In this document: piece by piece, positions 10,604-20,307 of the stretch
Layout: every line of letters starts with the position of its first letter
Position numbering within the stretch: the first letter of the stretch is position 1
Made by a program: the position numbers and the translations under genes
The notes under the pieces: model-generated
Told to the model about the DNA's origin: nothing
What the model saw: only the letters and a program-made list of their open reading frames with translations
Databases searched by the model: none
Source: Epinephelus fuscoguttatus
Lineage: Eukaryota; Chordata; Actinopteri; Perciformes; Serranidae
Direction of reading: 5' to 3'
DNA length: 64,000 bases
NCBI RefSeq assembly: GCF_011397635.1
Contig: NC_064756.1
Location: 29,750,996 to 29,814,995 of the forward strand

Positions 10604-11755
10604 TTGCTTTATCAATGGGGTTGGGACCATCAGTTGTGTTGTGCAGAAGTCAGGTTAATACACAGCCGACAGCCCTATTGGACAACTGTTAAAATTCATA
10701 TTACGGCAAGAACCAATCAGCTAACTAAAGAAAAACGAGTGGCCATCATTACTTTAAGAAATGAAGGTCAGTCAGTCCGGAAAATTGCAAAAACTTTAAA
10801 TGTGTCCCCAAGTGGAGTCGCAAAAACCATCAAGCGCTTCAACGAAACTGGCACACATGAGGACCGACCCAGGAAAGGAAGACCAAGAGTCACCTCTGCT
10901 TCTGAGGATAAGTTCATCCGAGTCACCAGCCTCAGAAATGGCAAGTTAACAGCAGCTCAGATCAGAGAGCAGATGAATGCCACACAGAGTTCTAGCAGCA
11001 GACCCATCTCTAGAACAACTGTTAAGAGGAGACTGCGCGAATCAGGCCTTCATGGTCAAATAGCTGCTAGGAAACCACTGCTAAGGAGAGGCAACAAGCA
11101 GAAGAGATTTGTTTGGGCCAAGAAACACAAGGAATGGACATTAGACCAGTGGAAATCTGTGCTTTGGTCTGACGAGTCCAAATTTGAGATCTTTGGTTCC
11201 AACCGCCGTGTCTTTGTGAGACGCAGAAAAGGTGAACGGATGGATTCCACATGCCTGGTTCCCACTGTGAAGCATGGAGGAGGAGGTGTGATGGTGCGGG
11301 GGTGTTTTGCTGGTGACACTGTTGGGGATTTATTCAAAATTGAAGGCACACTGAACCAGCATGGCTACCACAGCATCCTGCAGCGACATGCCATCCCATC
11401 CGGTTTGCGTTTAGTTGGACGATCATTTATTTTTCAACAGGACAATGACCCCAAACACACCTCCAGGCTGTGTAAGGGCTATTTGACCAAGAAGGAGAGT
11501 GATGGAGTGCCTTGGCAGATGACCTGGCCTCCACAGTCACTGGACCTGAACCCAATCGAGATGATTTGGGGTGAGCTGGACCGCAGAGTGAAGGCAAAGG
11601 GGCCAACAAGTGCTAAACACCTCTGGGAACTCCTTCAAGACTGTTGGAAAACCATTTCAGGTGACTACCTCTTGAAGCTCATGGAGAGAATGCCAAGAGT
11701 GTGCAAAGCAGTAATCAGAGCAAAGGGTGGCTATTTTGAAGAAACTAGAATATAA
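10604..11755 (+). CDS. Tc1-like transposase, DD38E type
   Basis: Cut-and-paste transposase. The N-terminal part holds paired helix-turn-helix DNA-binding domains (QSVRKIAKTLNVSPSGVAK and RPISRTTVKRRLRESG) separated by a GRPR linker. The catalytic core shows the first Asp in WSDESKFEIFG, the second in QQDNDPKHTS and the Glu in DLNPIEMIWGEL. I count 38 residues between the second Asp and the Glu, instead of the 34 of classical Tc1, which fits the DD38E family named Intruder. The first in-frame ATG at 10604 gives 383 residues. The likely family start is around 10703, where ACG stands in place of ATG just before the ARTNQLTKEKR segment, so the upstream extension may be an artefact. The frame is otherwise open. 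Confidence 0.88.
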   Translation: MLYQWGWDHQLCCAEVRLIHSRQPYWTTVKIHITARTNQLTKEKRVAIITLRNEGQSVRKIAKTLNVSPSGVAKTIKRFNETGTHEDRPRKGRPRVTSASEDKFIRVTSLRNGKLTAAQIREQMNATQSSSSRPISRTTVKRRLRESGLHGQIAARKPLLRRGNKQKRFVWAKKHKEWTLDQWKSVLWSDESKFEIFGSNRRVFVRRRKGERMDSTCLVPTVKHGGGGVMVRGCFAGDTVGDLFKIEGTLNQHGYHSILQRHAIPSGLRLVGRSFIFQQDNDPKHTSRLCKGYLTKKESDGVPWQMTWPPQSLDLNPIEMIWGELDRRVKAKGPTSAKHLWELLQDCWKTISGDYLLKLMERMPRVCKAVIRAKGGYFEETRI

Positions 11756-11918
11756 AACATGTTTTCAGTTATTTCACCTTTTTTTGTTAAGTACATAACT
11801 CCACATGTGTTCATTCATAGTTTTGATGCCTTCAGTGAGAATCTACAATGTAAATAGTCATGAAAATAAAGAAAATGCATTGAATGAGAAGGTGTGTCCA
11901 AACTTTTGGCCTGTACTG
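11646..11918 (-). repeat. Right terminal inverted repeat of the Tc1-like element
   Basis: Pairs with 10290-10562. It includes the last 110 bases of the transposase reading frame, so about 36 C-terminal codons are encoded within the repeat. Confidence 0.9.
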
Positions 11919-12129
11919 TAACTACTTGTAGGTATTTTATTTCCACATAAACGTCTTTGAAAACATTTACATACCTACATATTAAAACACATAAAACAAT
12001 TATCTATAACATTAAGTTATAAACGACCGCGGACCTCTCGCTCGCCCCCCTTCTCTGACCTGTGGCCACACCGCCCGCGGAATTTTTTTTTCTCCACAAT
12101 CGAATATCAATTTTCACATTCGAACCTGA

Positions 12130-12245
12130 TTTCAGGTTGTCTGTCTGTAGGTCCCATTTTTGTGAACATGATATTATAAGAACGCCTTGAGGGAATTGGG
12201 CACAAACGTCCACCCAGACTCAACCATGAACTGATGTGAATTTGG
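12130..12245 (+). repeat. Fragment of the interspersed repeat at 7780-8160
   Basis: Contains the phrase CAAACGTCCACCCAGACTC and an AACTGATG block, matching the left part of the fish repeat at 7780. It ends where the Gmr1-like LTR appears to begin. Confidence 0.5.
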
Positions 12246-12249
12246 CCCT

Positions 12250-12772
12250 TGGCCCTTGATGATCATGTGACCTGCATTATTACGTTTCTTGTTTGTTAAG
12301 TTAACTTTTGTTGTAAATAACTTGCAATGGTTAAAGGAGAACATTTATGCAAATTCTGAATATTTTGCTTTATGTATATTTAGAGAATAGAAAGCAAATT
12401 GTGTTTTTGGTCAGACAAAATGTTGATTGTGGGTATTTTTTGTGAATAATATGCCTAATGGGAGGGGCAACTGGTTTAAAGGAGGCCGCTTTGGCCTTGG
12501 ATGAGTCACTCTTGTTGTGGTTACAGAGGAGATAACAACTGCTTGACCTCCAGACTGTGTGCTGGAACCTGTTCTTTTCAAAAGGTATTTTGAGTTACTG
12601 AACTCTCTTTTCGGGACATTCTGACAGTTTGTAAAGAGTATTTTTCTTTTTTTTTCTCACTTTTTTGTAAATATCACTGTCTGCACTTTGGGAGGCCAGC
12701 ATAATAAATCACACTATCACAATATTTTTTCAACTACGCCTGTATTTTTCCCAGTTTTTGAGGAGTGACAGA
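12250..12772 (+). repeat. Putative 5' LTR of the Gmr1-like element
   Basis: The last about 105 bases (12667-12772), including AATAAA within CATAATAAATCACAC, recur at 15891-15995 after the pol remnant. The rest of the LTR has no second copy in the window because the 3' LTR is truncated, so the left boundary is a guess from the end of the neighbouring repeat. Confidence 0.45.
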
Positions 12773-12846
12773 CACTGAATTGGTGACACAAATCTTGGGT
12801 GTCCACCTTGAAACTGCTGTACAGATGGGCCGGGGGGGAGCTACTG

Positions 12847-13800
12847 ATGTTGATGAGAGACTTTCTGGCAGGACAGCAAAGGAGGGAGGAGGACCTGTTG
12901 GCAGAGCTCAGAGGTCTGATGGCCTCTCTTCCACAGACTGACCAGTTGCCCCAGCCGCATCAAAGTATGGTCCAAGCTCTGCCCACTCCCAACCTGCTCC
13001 TTGCTGCCGCAACCCCAAGCACAGTAACGGCGAGTATTCCCAGACTTGAACTGCCAACACCACTACCACGGCGTGGGCACCAGGAAACCCCATCTGAGGC
13101 ACACTCCATCCACATTCAAGATGCTACTGGCGGATCCGACAAGTCAAGGCCAGAGTGGAGGCACTATGGGAAGCCAAAAATTCCACAATATCAGATGGGT
13201 AAGGACACTGAAAATTATTTGTTACGCTTTGACCGCATTGCCAAAACATGAAGATGGCCAGAGAGCGAGTGGGCATATTGACTCGTTCCACTGCTGTCTG
13301 GGAAGGCATTGAAGGCCTACACCGCAATGGATGAGGAAAGAGCTCACTGCTATCTAGACCTTGACATCTCTCCTGAGACATATCAACAGCACTTCCGATC
13401 CACCACTGTTCCACCTGGTGAGAACCCCACAGGGACCTAAAACCGCCTTAAAAGCCTCTATTGGCGTTGGAATCGACCAGAGCAGCACAGCAAGGAGGAG
13501 ATCGATGAGGCTATCATCTTGGAACAGCTACTTTGAGTACTCCCCTTGGAAGTGATAACCTGGATGAAGGAGCATGAGCCAATGGAGGGAACAGGAGCTG
13601 CCAAGCTGGCTGTAGAGTATCTCAACGCTCGCAAAGGAGGACCAGCTACGCACTCCACCAATGCAGCAAACCTACCAGGACTTCAACCACCCCAGTCCAG
13701 GCCTACAAAGAGAGACAACAACCAGGAGCTTCCAGGTACCTCCAGCACTGCACTTGTTTTTATTGCCAGCAGCCAGGTCACAAAGCTTCTGTATGTCCCA
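12847..13800 (+). pseudogene. Gmr1-like gag with SCAN-like capsid segment and CCHC knuckle
   Basis: Structural protein remnant. The first ATG is at 12847; the frame is open to about 13248 and covers an N-terminal charged region (QQRREEDLLAELRGL) and the segment PKIPQYQMGKDTENYLLRF typical of gag before the capsid core. After a frameshift, 13380-13640 encodes YWRWNRPEQHSKEEIDEA and LEVITWMKEHEPMEG, which follow the pattern of the vertebrate SCAN domain, thought to derive from Gmr1-like gag. This segment has in-frame stops at about 13438 and 13533. A CCHC zinc knuckle, CFYCQQPGHKASVC, lies at 13755-13796. It cannot make a full protein. Confidence 0.75.
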
Positions 13801-13867
13801 TATGTAAGGCTAAGGTCATGGGCGCTTGCTATGCACCACAGCCTGAGGTGGGGCCCACTGGTGATAA

Positions 13868-14045
13868 GGAAGATAGAGTTCAACGCTATAAAACTGTGAC
13901 TATCAATGGACAGCAGGTTACTGCCCTGCTGGATACTGGTAGTCTCTGGTCAAGCAAAGCCTGGTGCCAGTTGGCAGTGTTAATTAGAGCAGGCAAGCAG
14001 ACATTTTGTGTGTTGATGGGGATAATATCCTTATCCCAAAGCTGA
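13868..14045 (+). pseudogene. Gmr1-like retropepsin remnant
   Basis: The segment INGQQVTALLDTGS carries the aspartic protease active-site triad DTG at about 13932-13940. The frame closes at 14045, before the rest of a protease domain. It lies directly after the gag knuckle, as expected. Confidence 0.7.
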
Positions 14046-14439
14046 CTTAACTGTCACCATTGATGAGCAGCCCTATCTGTTGACTGTTGGGGTGGTGGTG
14101 AACTTACCCGTAGATGCCATCTTGGGTTGAGACTTATCTGTACTCATGGACTAGCTGTAGGAAAAAGAACTGCCAGTGGGAACAGACTCTGGGGAAAATG
14201 AGAGGGTGAATGTCTCTTGTCCTGTGATTACTTGAGCCCACGCCCAAGCCGGTGTCCAACCACTCCAAGACCTTGACAGTAGTCTGTTCGAGGGTGGCAC
14301 AAAGGGGCCAAGAAACTGTTGTAGCCAACACCGCTTTGAAAAGTGGCTAAGGCTAACAGAACCTGAGTGTGCTGTCCAACAAGTTGTGTGAAGTGCCTAA
14401 GAACATTTCTGTGTGACAGAGGGAGGATGAAACTCTGAA

Positions 14440-15552
14440 ACCTTTGTTTGCTAAGGTGGTAGACGAAAAAGAGGGGAATTGTGTGGGGAAGGAGAGGTTC
14501 ATTATTGATAAAGATGTGTTGTATGCAGTTGATGAAATCCACAGACATCTTGTGATTCCTGCAAAATGTAGTACACTTGTTATGCACCTAGCACACACAC
14601 ACACCCACGGGCAGGACAGACATTCAGAGATATTGCACCACATGCCCCACATGTCAGAAAACATGCACTGCCCGCGAGTGTGACTGAGCGTTTTTGAAGC
14701 CACTCCCTGTCATCTCCACTCAATTTTGCAGGATTGCCATGCATATTGTGGGTCCACTGGTGAAAAGCAGCAGGGGTCACCAGTAAATCTTGGTCGTGTG
14801 CGACTATGCCACCTGTATCCCGGAGGCTTTCCCCTTGCGCACCGTCACCGCTTCCACGGTTCTATGTGTTTTGGTGCAACTGTTTTCCAGAGTGGGAATA
14901 CCAGATGAAATCCTGACTGACCAGGGGACCAACTGACCATCAAGGTTGATGCAGCTCTTCCATAAACAACTGGACATCTCAGTGATCAAGACCACGCCAT
15001 ACCACCCACAGACTGATGGCCTCGTCAAAAGGTTCAACCAGACACTGAAGAGGATGCTGCAGAAGTTTGTGGATGACACTGGCAAAGCCTGGGGCCACTG
15101 GCTGCCATTCCTGCTCTTTGCCTACCGAGAAGTTCCTCAGGCCTCAACAGGTTTCTCCCGTTTTGAGCTCCTGTATGGATGGGATGCACAGGGACCACTG
15201 GATATGCTCCGAAAAGGCTGGGAGGCCTTTTCTACCAATCCAAGCGACAGTGGAGGGGGGGGGGGGGGGGTTGCAATTTGTGCTTGAGATGAGGGATCAG
15301 CTGGCAAGATCCCAAGAGGAGGCAGAGGTCAACAGAAAAGCCAGACCAACAGGCTCGGCACAGAGAGTTCCAGCCTGGCCAGAAGGTTCTGCTGCTTCTC
15401 CCCTCCTCCAACAGCAAGTTCCTGGCAAAGTGGCAAGGACATATGTCATGACCCGCAAGATGGGCCCAGTCACCTACGAGGTCCATCACCCAGAGAAGAA
15501 GAAGGCAGGACAAACCTACCATGTGAACCTACTGAAAGAGTGGAAAGACTGA
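14440..15552 (+). pseudogene. Gmr1-like integrase, catalytically altered and frameshifted
   Basis: The catalytic core and C-terminal segment are spread over several frames. Recognisable pieces are DEILTDQGTN, TTPYHPQTDGLVKRFNQTL and the C-terminal TYHVNLLKEWKD. Where the family has the first catalytic Asp, before IVGPL, codon 14742-14744 is CAT (His). Where it has Glu, in the segment LV-RFNQT, codon 15027-15029 is AAA (Lys). The zinc-binding region near 14590 is disturbed by a CA-type microsatellite, and a G run at 15255-15270 shifts the frame. The protein would not be active. Confidence 0.75.
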
Positions 15553-15582
15553 CTGACCCAGGTTCCAGAGAAGGCACTCCTG

Positions 15583-15894
15583 GTGAGGGAGGTGGATATC
15601 GGAGAGGAAGTGGCGACAGGACCAGAAACCTTGAGTAGGCCTTCAACTCCTGTGCTCGCACATCTTGTGCCAGAGGAAGCTGCCCAGCTCCTCAAGGTCT
15701 TCCAGGAGGCTTCTACCCTCTTTGCAGCCAACCCAGGGAAAACTACCCTTGTGGAGCATGTCATCCGTTTAATGGATGGCCAACCAATCCACCAACATCC
15801 CTACCGTGTCCCACAACAGCTAGGGGGAAAGCTGCAGCAGGAAGTAGAGGAAATGCTGAAACTTGGAGTAATTGAGCCATCCAGCTCTAAGTAA
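15583..15894 (+). pseudogene. Start of Gmr1-like reverse transcriptase region, truncated
   Basis: This frame carries the linker that precedes RT: a segment ending GKTTLVEHVIRL, then HPYRVPQQL and EVEEMLKLGVIEPSSS. The family continues into the RT fingers, but here the frame runs into LTR-end sequence and a stop. It follows the integrase, not the protease, which defines the Gmr1 order. Confidence 0.75.
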
Positions 15895-16040
15895 ATATCA
15901 ATGTCTGCACATTGGGAAGCCAGCATAATAAATCACACCATCACAATAGTTCTTTGACTACACCTGTGTTTTTCCCAGGTTTTGAGAAGTGACAGACACT
16001 GAATTGGTGACACTAATCTTGAGTGTCCACCTTGAAACTG
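15891..16040 (+). repeat. LTR-end plus repeat segment, second copy
   Basis: A 150-base direct repeat of 12667-12816. The first two thirds are the LTR end; the remaining bases (from GACACTGAATTGG on) belong to the fish repeat seen at 8065-8125. Confidence 0.7.
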
Positions 16041-16254
16041 TGCCGATTGTACAAATCTTCTGTGCTTCCAGATTAAAGACATAAATGTAAACTGCAACTT
16101 GACAAACAAATGTGAGGTGGGGAATCTGGTTTAGTGTAACAGATTGTTTCTCAACTGGTGTTCATGAATCATTATGTTGAGGATACAAATTGAGTTTGAA
16201 TAGGGTTTAACAGGACAATAAACAATAAAGCTGACAGTTTGGCCAAATTATCTA

Positions 16255-16545
16255 AATCTTCCAGTTCAAGTCTAAATAGTAAGGTTTTAGCAAAACTGCA
16301 TGTGTTTGGGAAGTACTGAGCATACAACCAGTTAAATGAGACTTGAGATTGAGATTGAGATTTTGTAAACAGTTGGTTTTGAAATACTTTTCTGTTATTA
16401 AATGTGGCCCCCAATCAATCAGTTAATCTAAATGTTAATTGTTATCAATAAAGGCATGAGAGAAAAACATAGTTTTCTTCACAAATTCTAGCTACTGAGG
16501 GGAACTAACAGGAAGTGGCGATGATGACACTGGTGACCAAAATTT
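16255..16545 (+). repeat. Orphan OR131 5' flank, copy 3
   Basis: Matches 2860-3230 and 8186-8390: the block GTTTGGGAAGTACTGAGC, the block with TTAAATGTGG, and the block AACTAACAGGAAGTGGCGATG. No receptor frame follows; LINE sequence does. Confidence 0.7.
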
Positions 16546-16799
16546 TTGTTGATGTGGGCTGCTTCAATATTATCACCTGGTTACAGGGACTGAGCTATGA
16601 ATTTGTCCCCATTCCTGCATGAAGATATGACCCAAACAGCATCCCATTGATTAAAGACAGGAATTAGTTTCAGCTTTACTTATCCAATCCTCAACCAACA
16701 AAATATGGATTAATCAACCACCTGAACCCGACCTGAAAACTGCAAACCTTATGCATTATAATAGCAGGACTGAGGTCAGAGATGCAGACAGACAAACAG

Positions 16800-17600
16800 A
16801 CTGTGTGCTGTAGTGTGTGTGTATTTGTTGGTAAACAACACAAATGAAGAATTGGCGAGAGTTGCAAGATGGTTTAAAATTAATAAGCTCTCATTAAATG
16901 TCAAAAAGTCCAATTCTATAATCTTTGTAGGAAGAGGTAAGAAATATCTGAGGGATCATGCTGGAGTTTCAATAGAGGGAAATAAAATTTCTCAAGTGTC
17001 TTACATTCAAGTCTTGGATCCAAGTGGATGAGAATTTGAATTGGAAAAAACATATTAATTTCATTCAAACAAAAATTGTGAAGTCACTTGGAATCATCAG
17101 CAAACTTCGAAGGTTTATAAATGTATTTTGTTTACTGACCTTATATTATACCATGATTTATCCTTATTTAATTTATAGTAATTTTGTTTGGGCGAACACT
17201 TACCCCTCCAACCTTCATAAACTTCACTTGCTACAGAAGCGTTTTGTATGATTGGCAACTTTTTCTAACACAACAGATCCCTCTGCCCTTCTCCTCAAAA
17301 AACTGAATATCCTGTCTGTGTACAACATCAATATTCAGATGTGTTTTTATATATAAATACATGTTTTCACCCTGTTCTTTGCCATTTTCTTTTAAAAAAA
17401 AAAATTGATGTTAAATTCCCAATTTCATCCTCATACTACTAGACAGGTTGATTATCTTCATCTTCCGTTTTATAAAACTAAACATGGCCAGTTTTCCCTC
17501 AGATATCGTGGTGTGCAAATATGGAATGCTAAAAGACATATTGTTATGAGCTCATCATCTTTAAAAAAAAATTTAAAAGGAAATTGTCATTTCACCTAAT
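16800..17600 (+). pseudogene. Jockey-like non-LTR retrotransposon, RT 3' part
   Basis: Three frames in succession encode the end of a reverse transcriptase and the segment after it. NTNEELARVARWFKINKLSL and NVKKSNSIIF are the usual segment after the RT palm. MDENLNWKKHINFI, YPYLIYSNFVWANTYPSNLH and LQKRFV follow, then a C-terminal YRGVQIWNAK. Frameshifts at about 17025 and 17255 and the lack of the 5' half show a dead, 5'-truncated copy. Its 3' untranslated region may resume at 19455-19710, after the L2 insertion. Clade placement is by resemblance only. Confidence 0.65.
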
Positions 17601-17714
17601 TCATGAACTACATTGCATTTATGTATGTTTTATATACCCTTTTTTGCCCTTTCTTGTCAATTCTATTGGGTTTTTGTGATCTCAAATAGTTTTTCAATTA
17701 GATATTTGTACAAG

Positions 17715-19130
17715 TTTGTTTTGGAGTTCCGCAAGGTTCTGTGCTCGGACCAATCCTGTTTACTCTATATATGCTTCCTTTAGGTAACATCATTAGAAAT
17801 CACTCTATAAATTTCCATTGTTATGCGGATGATACTCAGTTGTATTTATCAATGAAGCCAGAAGAAAGCAATCAATTAACTAAACTCCATAATTGCCTTA
17901 AAGACATAAAAACTTGGATGAGCACCAATTTCCTGATGTTAAATTCAGACAAAACTGAAGTTATTGTTCTTGGCCCCAAACAACTCAGAGACTCTTTATC
18001 TGATGACATAGTTTCTTTAGATGGCATTGCTCTGGCCCCTGCCACTACCGTAAGAAACCTCGGAGTAATATTTGATCAAGATTTGTCTTTTAATTCTCAT
18101 TTAAAGCAAACCTCACGGACTGCATTTTTTCATCTGCGTAATATTGCGAAAATTAGGCCTATCCTGACCCGAAAAGATGCAGAAAAATTGGTCCACGCTT
18201 TTGTTACCTCAAGGCTGGATTACTGTAACTCTCTATTATCAGGTAGCTCTAGTAAGTCCTTAAAAACTCTCCAGCTAATTCAGAATGCAGCAGCACGTGT
18301 ACTAACAGGAACTAAGAAACGAGATCATATCTCTCCTGTTTTAGCTTCTCTGCACTGGCTCCTGTAAAATCCAGAATTGAATTTAAAATCCTACTGTTAA
18401 CTTATAAAGCTCTAAATGGTCAAGCTCCGTCATATCTTAGAGAGCTCATAGTGCCATATTATCCCACCAGAACACTGCGCTCTGAGAACGCAGGGTTACT
18501 CGTGGTCCCTAAAGTCTCCAAAAGTAGATGAGGAGCCAGAGCCTTTAGCTATCAGGCTCCTCTCCTGTGGAATCATCTTCCTGTTACGGTCCGGGAGGCA
18601 GACTCCACATTTAAGACTAGACTTAAGACTTTCCTCTTTGATAAAGCTTATAGTTAGGGCTGGCTCAGGCTTGCCCTGTACCAGCCCCTAGTTAGGCTGA
18701 CTTAGGCCTAGTCTGCCGGAGGACCCCCCTATAATACACCGGGCACCTTCTCTCCTTCTCTCTCTCTCTCTCTCGTATCCTATTTCTGCATCTTGCTAAC
18801 TCGGCCATTCTGGATGTCACTAACTCGGCTTCTTCTCCGGAGCCTTTGTGCTCCACTGTCTCTCAGATTAACTCATATAGCAGCGGTGCCTGGACAGCGT
18901 GACGTGCGTGGTTGTGCTGCTGCCGTGGTCCCGCCAGATGCCTCCTGCTGCTGCTGCCATCATTAGTCATTAGTCATACTTCTACTGTTATTATACACAT
19001 ATGATTATTGTCACACATGTATACTGCCAGATATTAATACATACTTTCAACATACTGTACCGCAGTAACCAGAACTATAACTATAATATTATTACTTTCA
19101 TTAATGTTGTTGTAAGCTACTGTCATTACC

Positions 19131-19167
<37 letters not shown>

Positions 19168-19421
19168 CATATGGATTACTGTTAATTTATTATGCTGATC
19201 TGTTCTGTACGACATCTATTGCACGTCTGTCCGTCCTGGAAGAGGGATCCCTCCTCAGTTGCTCTTCCTGAGGTTTCTACTGTTTTTTTTCCCCGTTAAA
19301 GGGGTTTTTTTGGGGAGTTTTTCCTTATCCGCTGTGAGGGTTTTAAGGACAGAGGGATGTCGTATGCTGTAAAGCCCTGTGAGGCAAATTGTGATTTGTG
19401 ATATTGGGCTTTATAAATAAA

Positions 19422-19455
<34 letters not shown>

Positions 19456-19456
19456 A
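17715..19456 (+). mobile_element. L2-type LINE, 5'-truncated
   Basis: Begins inside RT at VPQGSVLGP and continues with the RT catalytic box YADD (17822-17833), then the C-terminal region ending around 18655. A 3' untranslated region follows with CT repeats at about 18745-18775 and 19136-19162. The 3' end is the L2 signature of fish: GGGCTTTATAAATAAAATTG followed by a tandem TTGA run to 19456. Confidence 0.85.
17726..18656 (+). pseudogene. L2 reverse transcriptase C-terminal part
   Basis: The open frame runs to 18367 with the segments [57 protein letters not shown] and [11 protein letters not shown], all typical of the L2/CR1 group RT and post-RT region. After a frame change at about 18364, the rest of the C-terminus (PLLWNHLPVTVREAD, TFKTRLKTFLFDKAY) continues to 18656 with an internal stop near 18530. 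The endonuclease and N-terminal RT are absent. Confidence 0.85.
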
Positions 19457-19760
19457 GATTTTTGCTTTTGATGTTTTGTCATTTTTGTTGGGGTTTTTTG
19501 TGTAGTCTGTTCTCTTTTCTTCTTTTTTTCCCTTTCTTTTCTTTTTCTTTTCTTTTTTGTATTGTAAATTGTTGGTTTCTTTTGACTTTTGAGAAAGGTG
19601 AGGTCCCTCGTATAAGCCTGTTGGCTTCTTGACCTCTCCTGACACATTTATTGTTATCCTTTAAATTGGTTTTCTTTTAAATCTCTTATGTGTGCAAAAA
19701 AAAAAAAAAAAAAGTTAAAAAAAAAATAAGGCCCCCTGTGTGTGATAGAGAGAAAGAGTG
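19457..19760. other. T-rich sequence and A run; possible LINE 3' end
   Basis: A CT/T-rich tract at about 19495-19560 and an A run at 19696-19713. It may be the displaced 3' end of the jockey-like LINE at 16800. No gene. Confidence 0.4.
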
Positions 19761-19769
19761 ACAGTAGGG

Positions 19770-19870
19770 CTGCACGATTCTGGAGAAAATGAGAATCACG
19801 ATTTTTTGGCTTATAATTGAGCTCACGATTCTCTCATGATTTTTTTCAACATTGAGATTTATTGTGCTTA
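19770..19870. repeat. hAT-like MITE end (TAGGGCTGCACGATT)
   Basis: Starts with TAGGGCTGCACGATTCTGG and continues with repeated ATCACGATT-type blocks, a terminus very common in fish genomes. The other end was not located; the Rex3 fragment may have replaced it. Confidence 0.5.
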
Positions 19871-20307
19871 TTTCCTGATACAAAAGGAAAAGTAACAAAA
19901 AATTATAAAATAATAAAAAATGTCATTAAATAACAACCTATGATTGTGCCTGATACAAGAGACATAAGGCACATAAACTCTGGTCAGCAGAGAGAGAACA
20001 CTCCTGTTTTTAGCTTAAATGCAACAGCTGACAGCCTGACACTCGAAGCCTCCTTTCCAGCACCCTGGAGTAAACTTTACGCGGGAGGCTGAGCAGTGTG
20101 ATACCCAGATAGTTGGAGCATACCCTCCAGTCCCCTTTTTTGAAGATGGGGACCACCACCCCAGTCTGCCACACTGCAGGCACCGTACCCGACCTCCACG
20201 TGACACTGAAAAGGCATGACAGCCCAACAGTGTTCAGAGCGTTCAGCACCTTAGGGCAAATCTCATCCACATCCAGCGCCTTGCCACCAGGAAGCTTTTT
20301 AACTACC

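Larger units (their letters stand above)
10290..11918 (+). mobile_element. Tc1-like DD38E (Intruder-type) transposon, complete
   Basis: A 1629 bp element starting CAGTACAGGCC and ending GGCCTGTACTG, flanked by TA on both sides (10288-10289 and 11919-11920), the standard Tc1/mariner target duplication. The terminal inverted repeats are about 270 bp (10290-10562 and 11646-11918) and nearly identical; I saw a single substitution over most of their length. It carries one transposase gene. The near-perfect repeats and open frame point to a recent insertion. Confidence 0.93.
10145..12125 (-). mobile_element. hAT-derived MITE, split by a Tc1-like insertion
   Basis: The two arms, 10145-10289 and 11919-12125, read on the minus strand as the 3' part and then the 5' end of the hAT element at 23082-25419, with the whole transposase missing. 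Shared blocks include the stretch with TTTGCCCTCTTG and two copies of TGTTTCCTTGTATTA, the GAGAGGTCCGC block, and the 5' segment with TTGATATTCGATTGTGGAG. It is therefore an internally deleted, non-autonomous relative. The outer tips are degraded and no target duplication was found. The Tc1-like element at 10290-11918 interrupts it at a TA. Confidence 0.75.
12250..16040 (+). mobile_element. Gmr1-like Gypsy LTR retrotransposon, broken
   Basis: Order of recognisable parts: putative 5' LTR (about 12250-12772), gag with a SCAN-like segment, CCHC knuckle, protease DTGS, integrase, then only the start of the reverse transcriptase region, then about 80-100 bp of LTR end. Integrase upstream of reverse transcriptase is the order of the Gmr1 group first known from cod, not of ordinary Gypsy elements. 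The catalytic RT and RNase H are deleted, and the pol frame stops at 15894 exactly where LTR-end sequence begins. Several frameshifts and stops make it non-autonomous. LTR boundaries are approximate. Confidence 0.75.

Noticed and set aside
12250-16040. An endogenous retrovirus
   Set aside because: No envelope region; the gag, pol order and SCAN-like segment fit a Gmr1-like retrotransposon.
19343-19647. Lysine-rich minus-strand frames
   Set aside because: Translation of the L2 TTGA tail and the adjoining T-rich tract.
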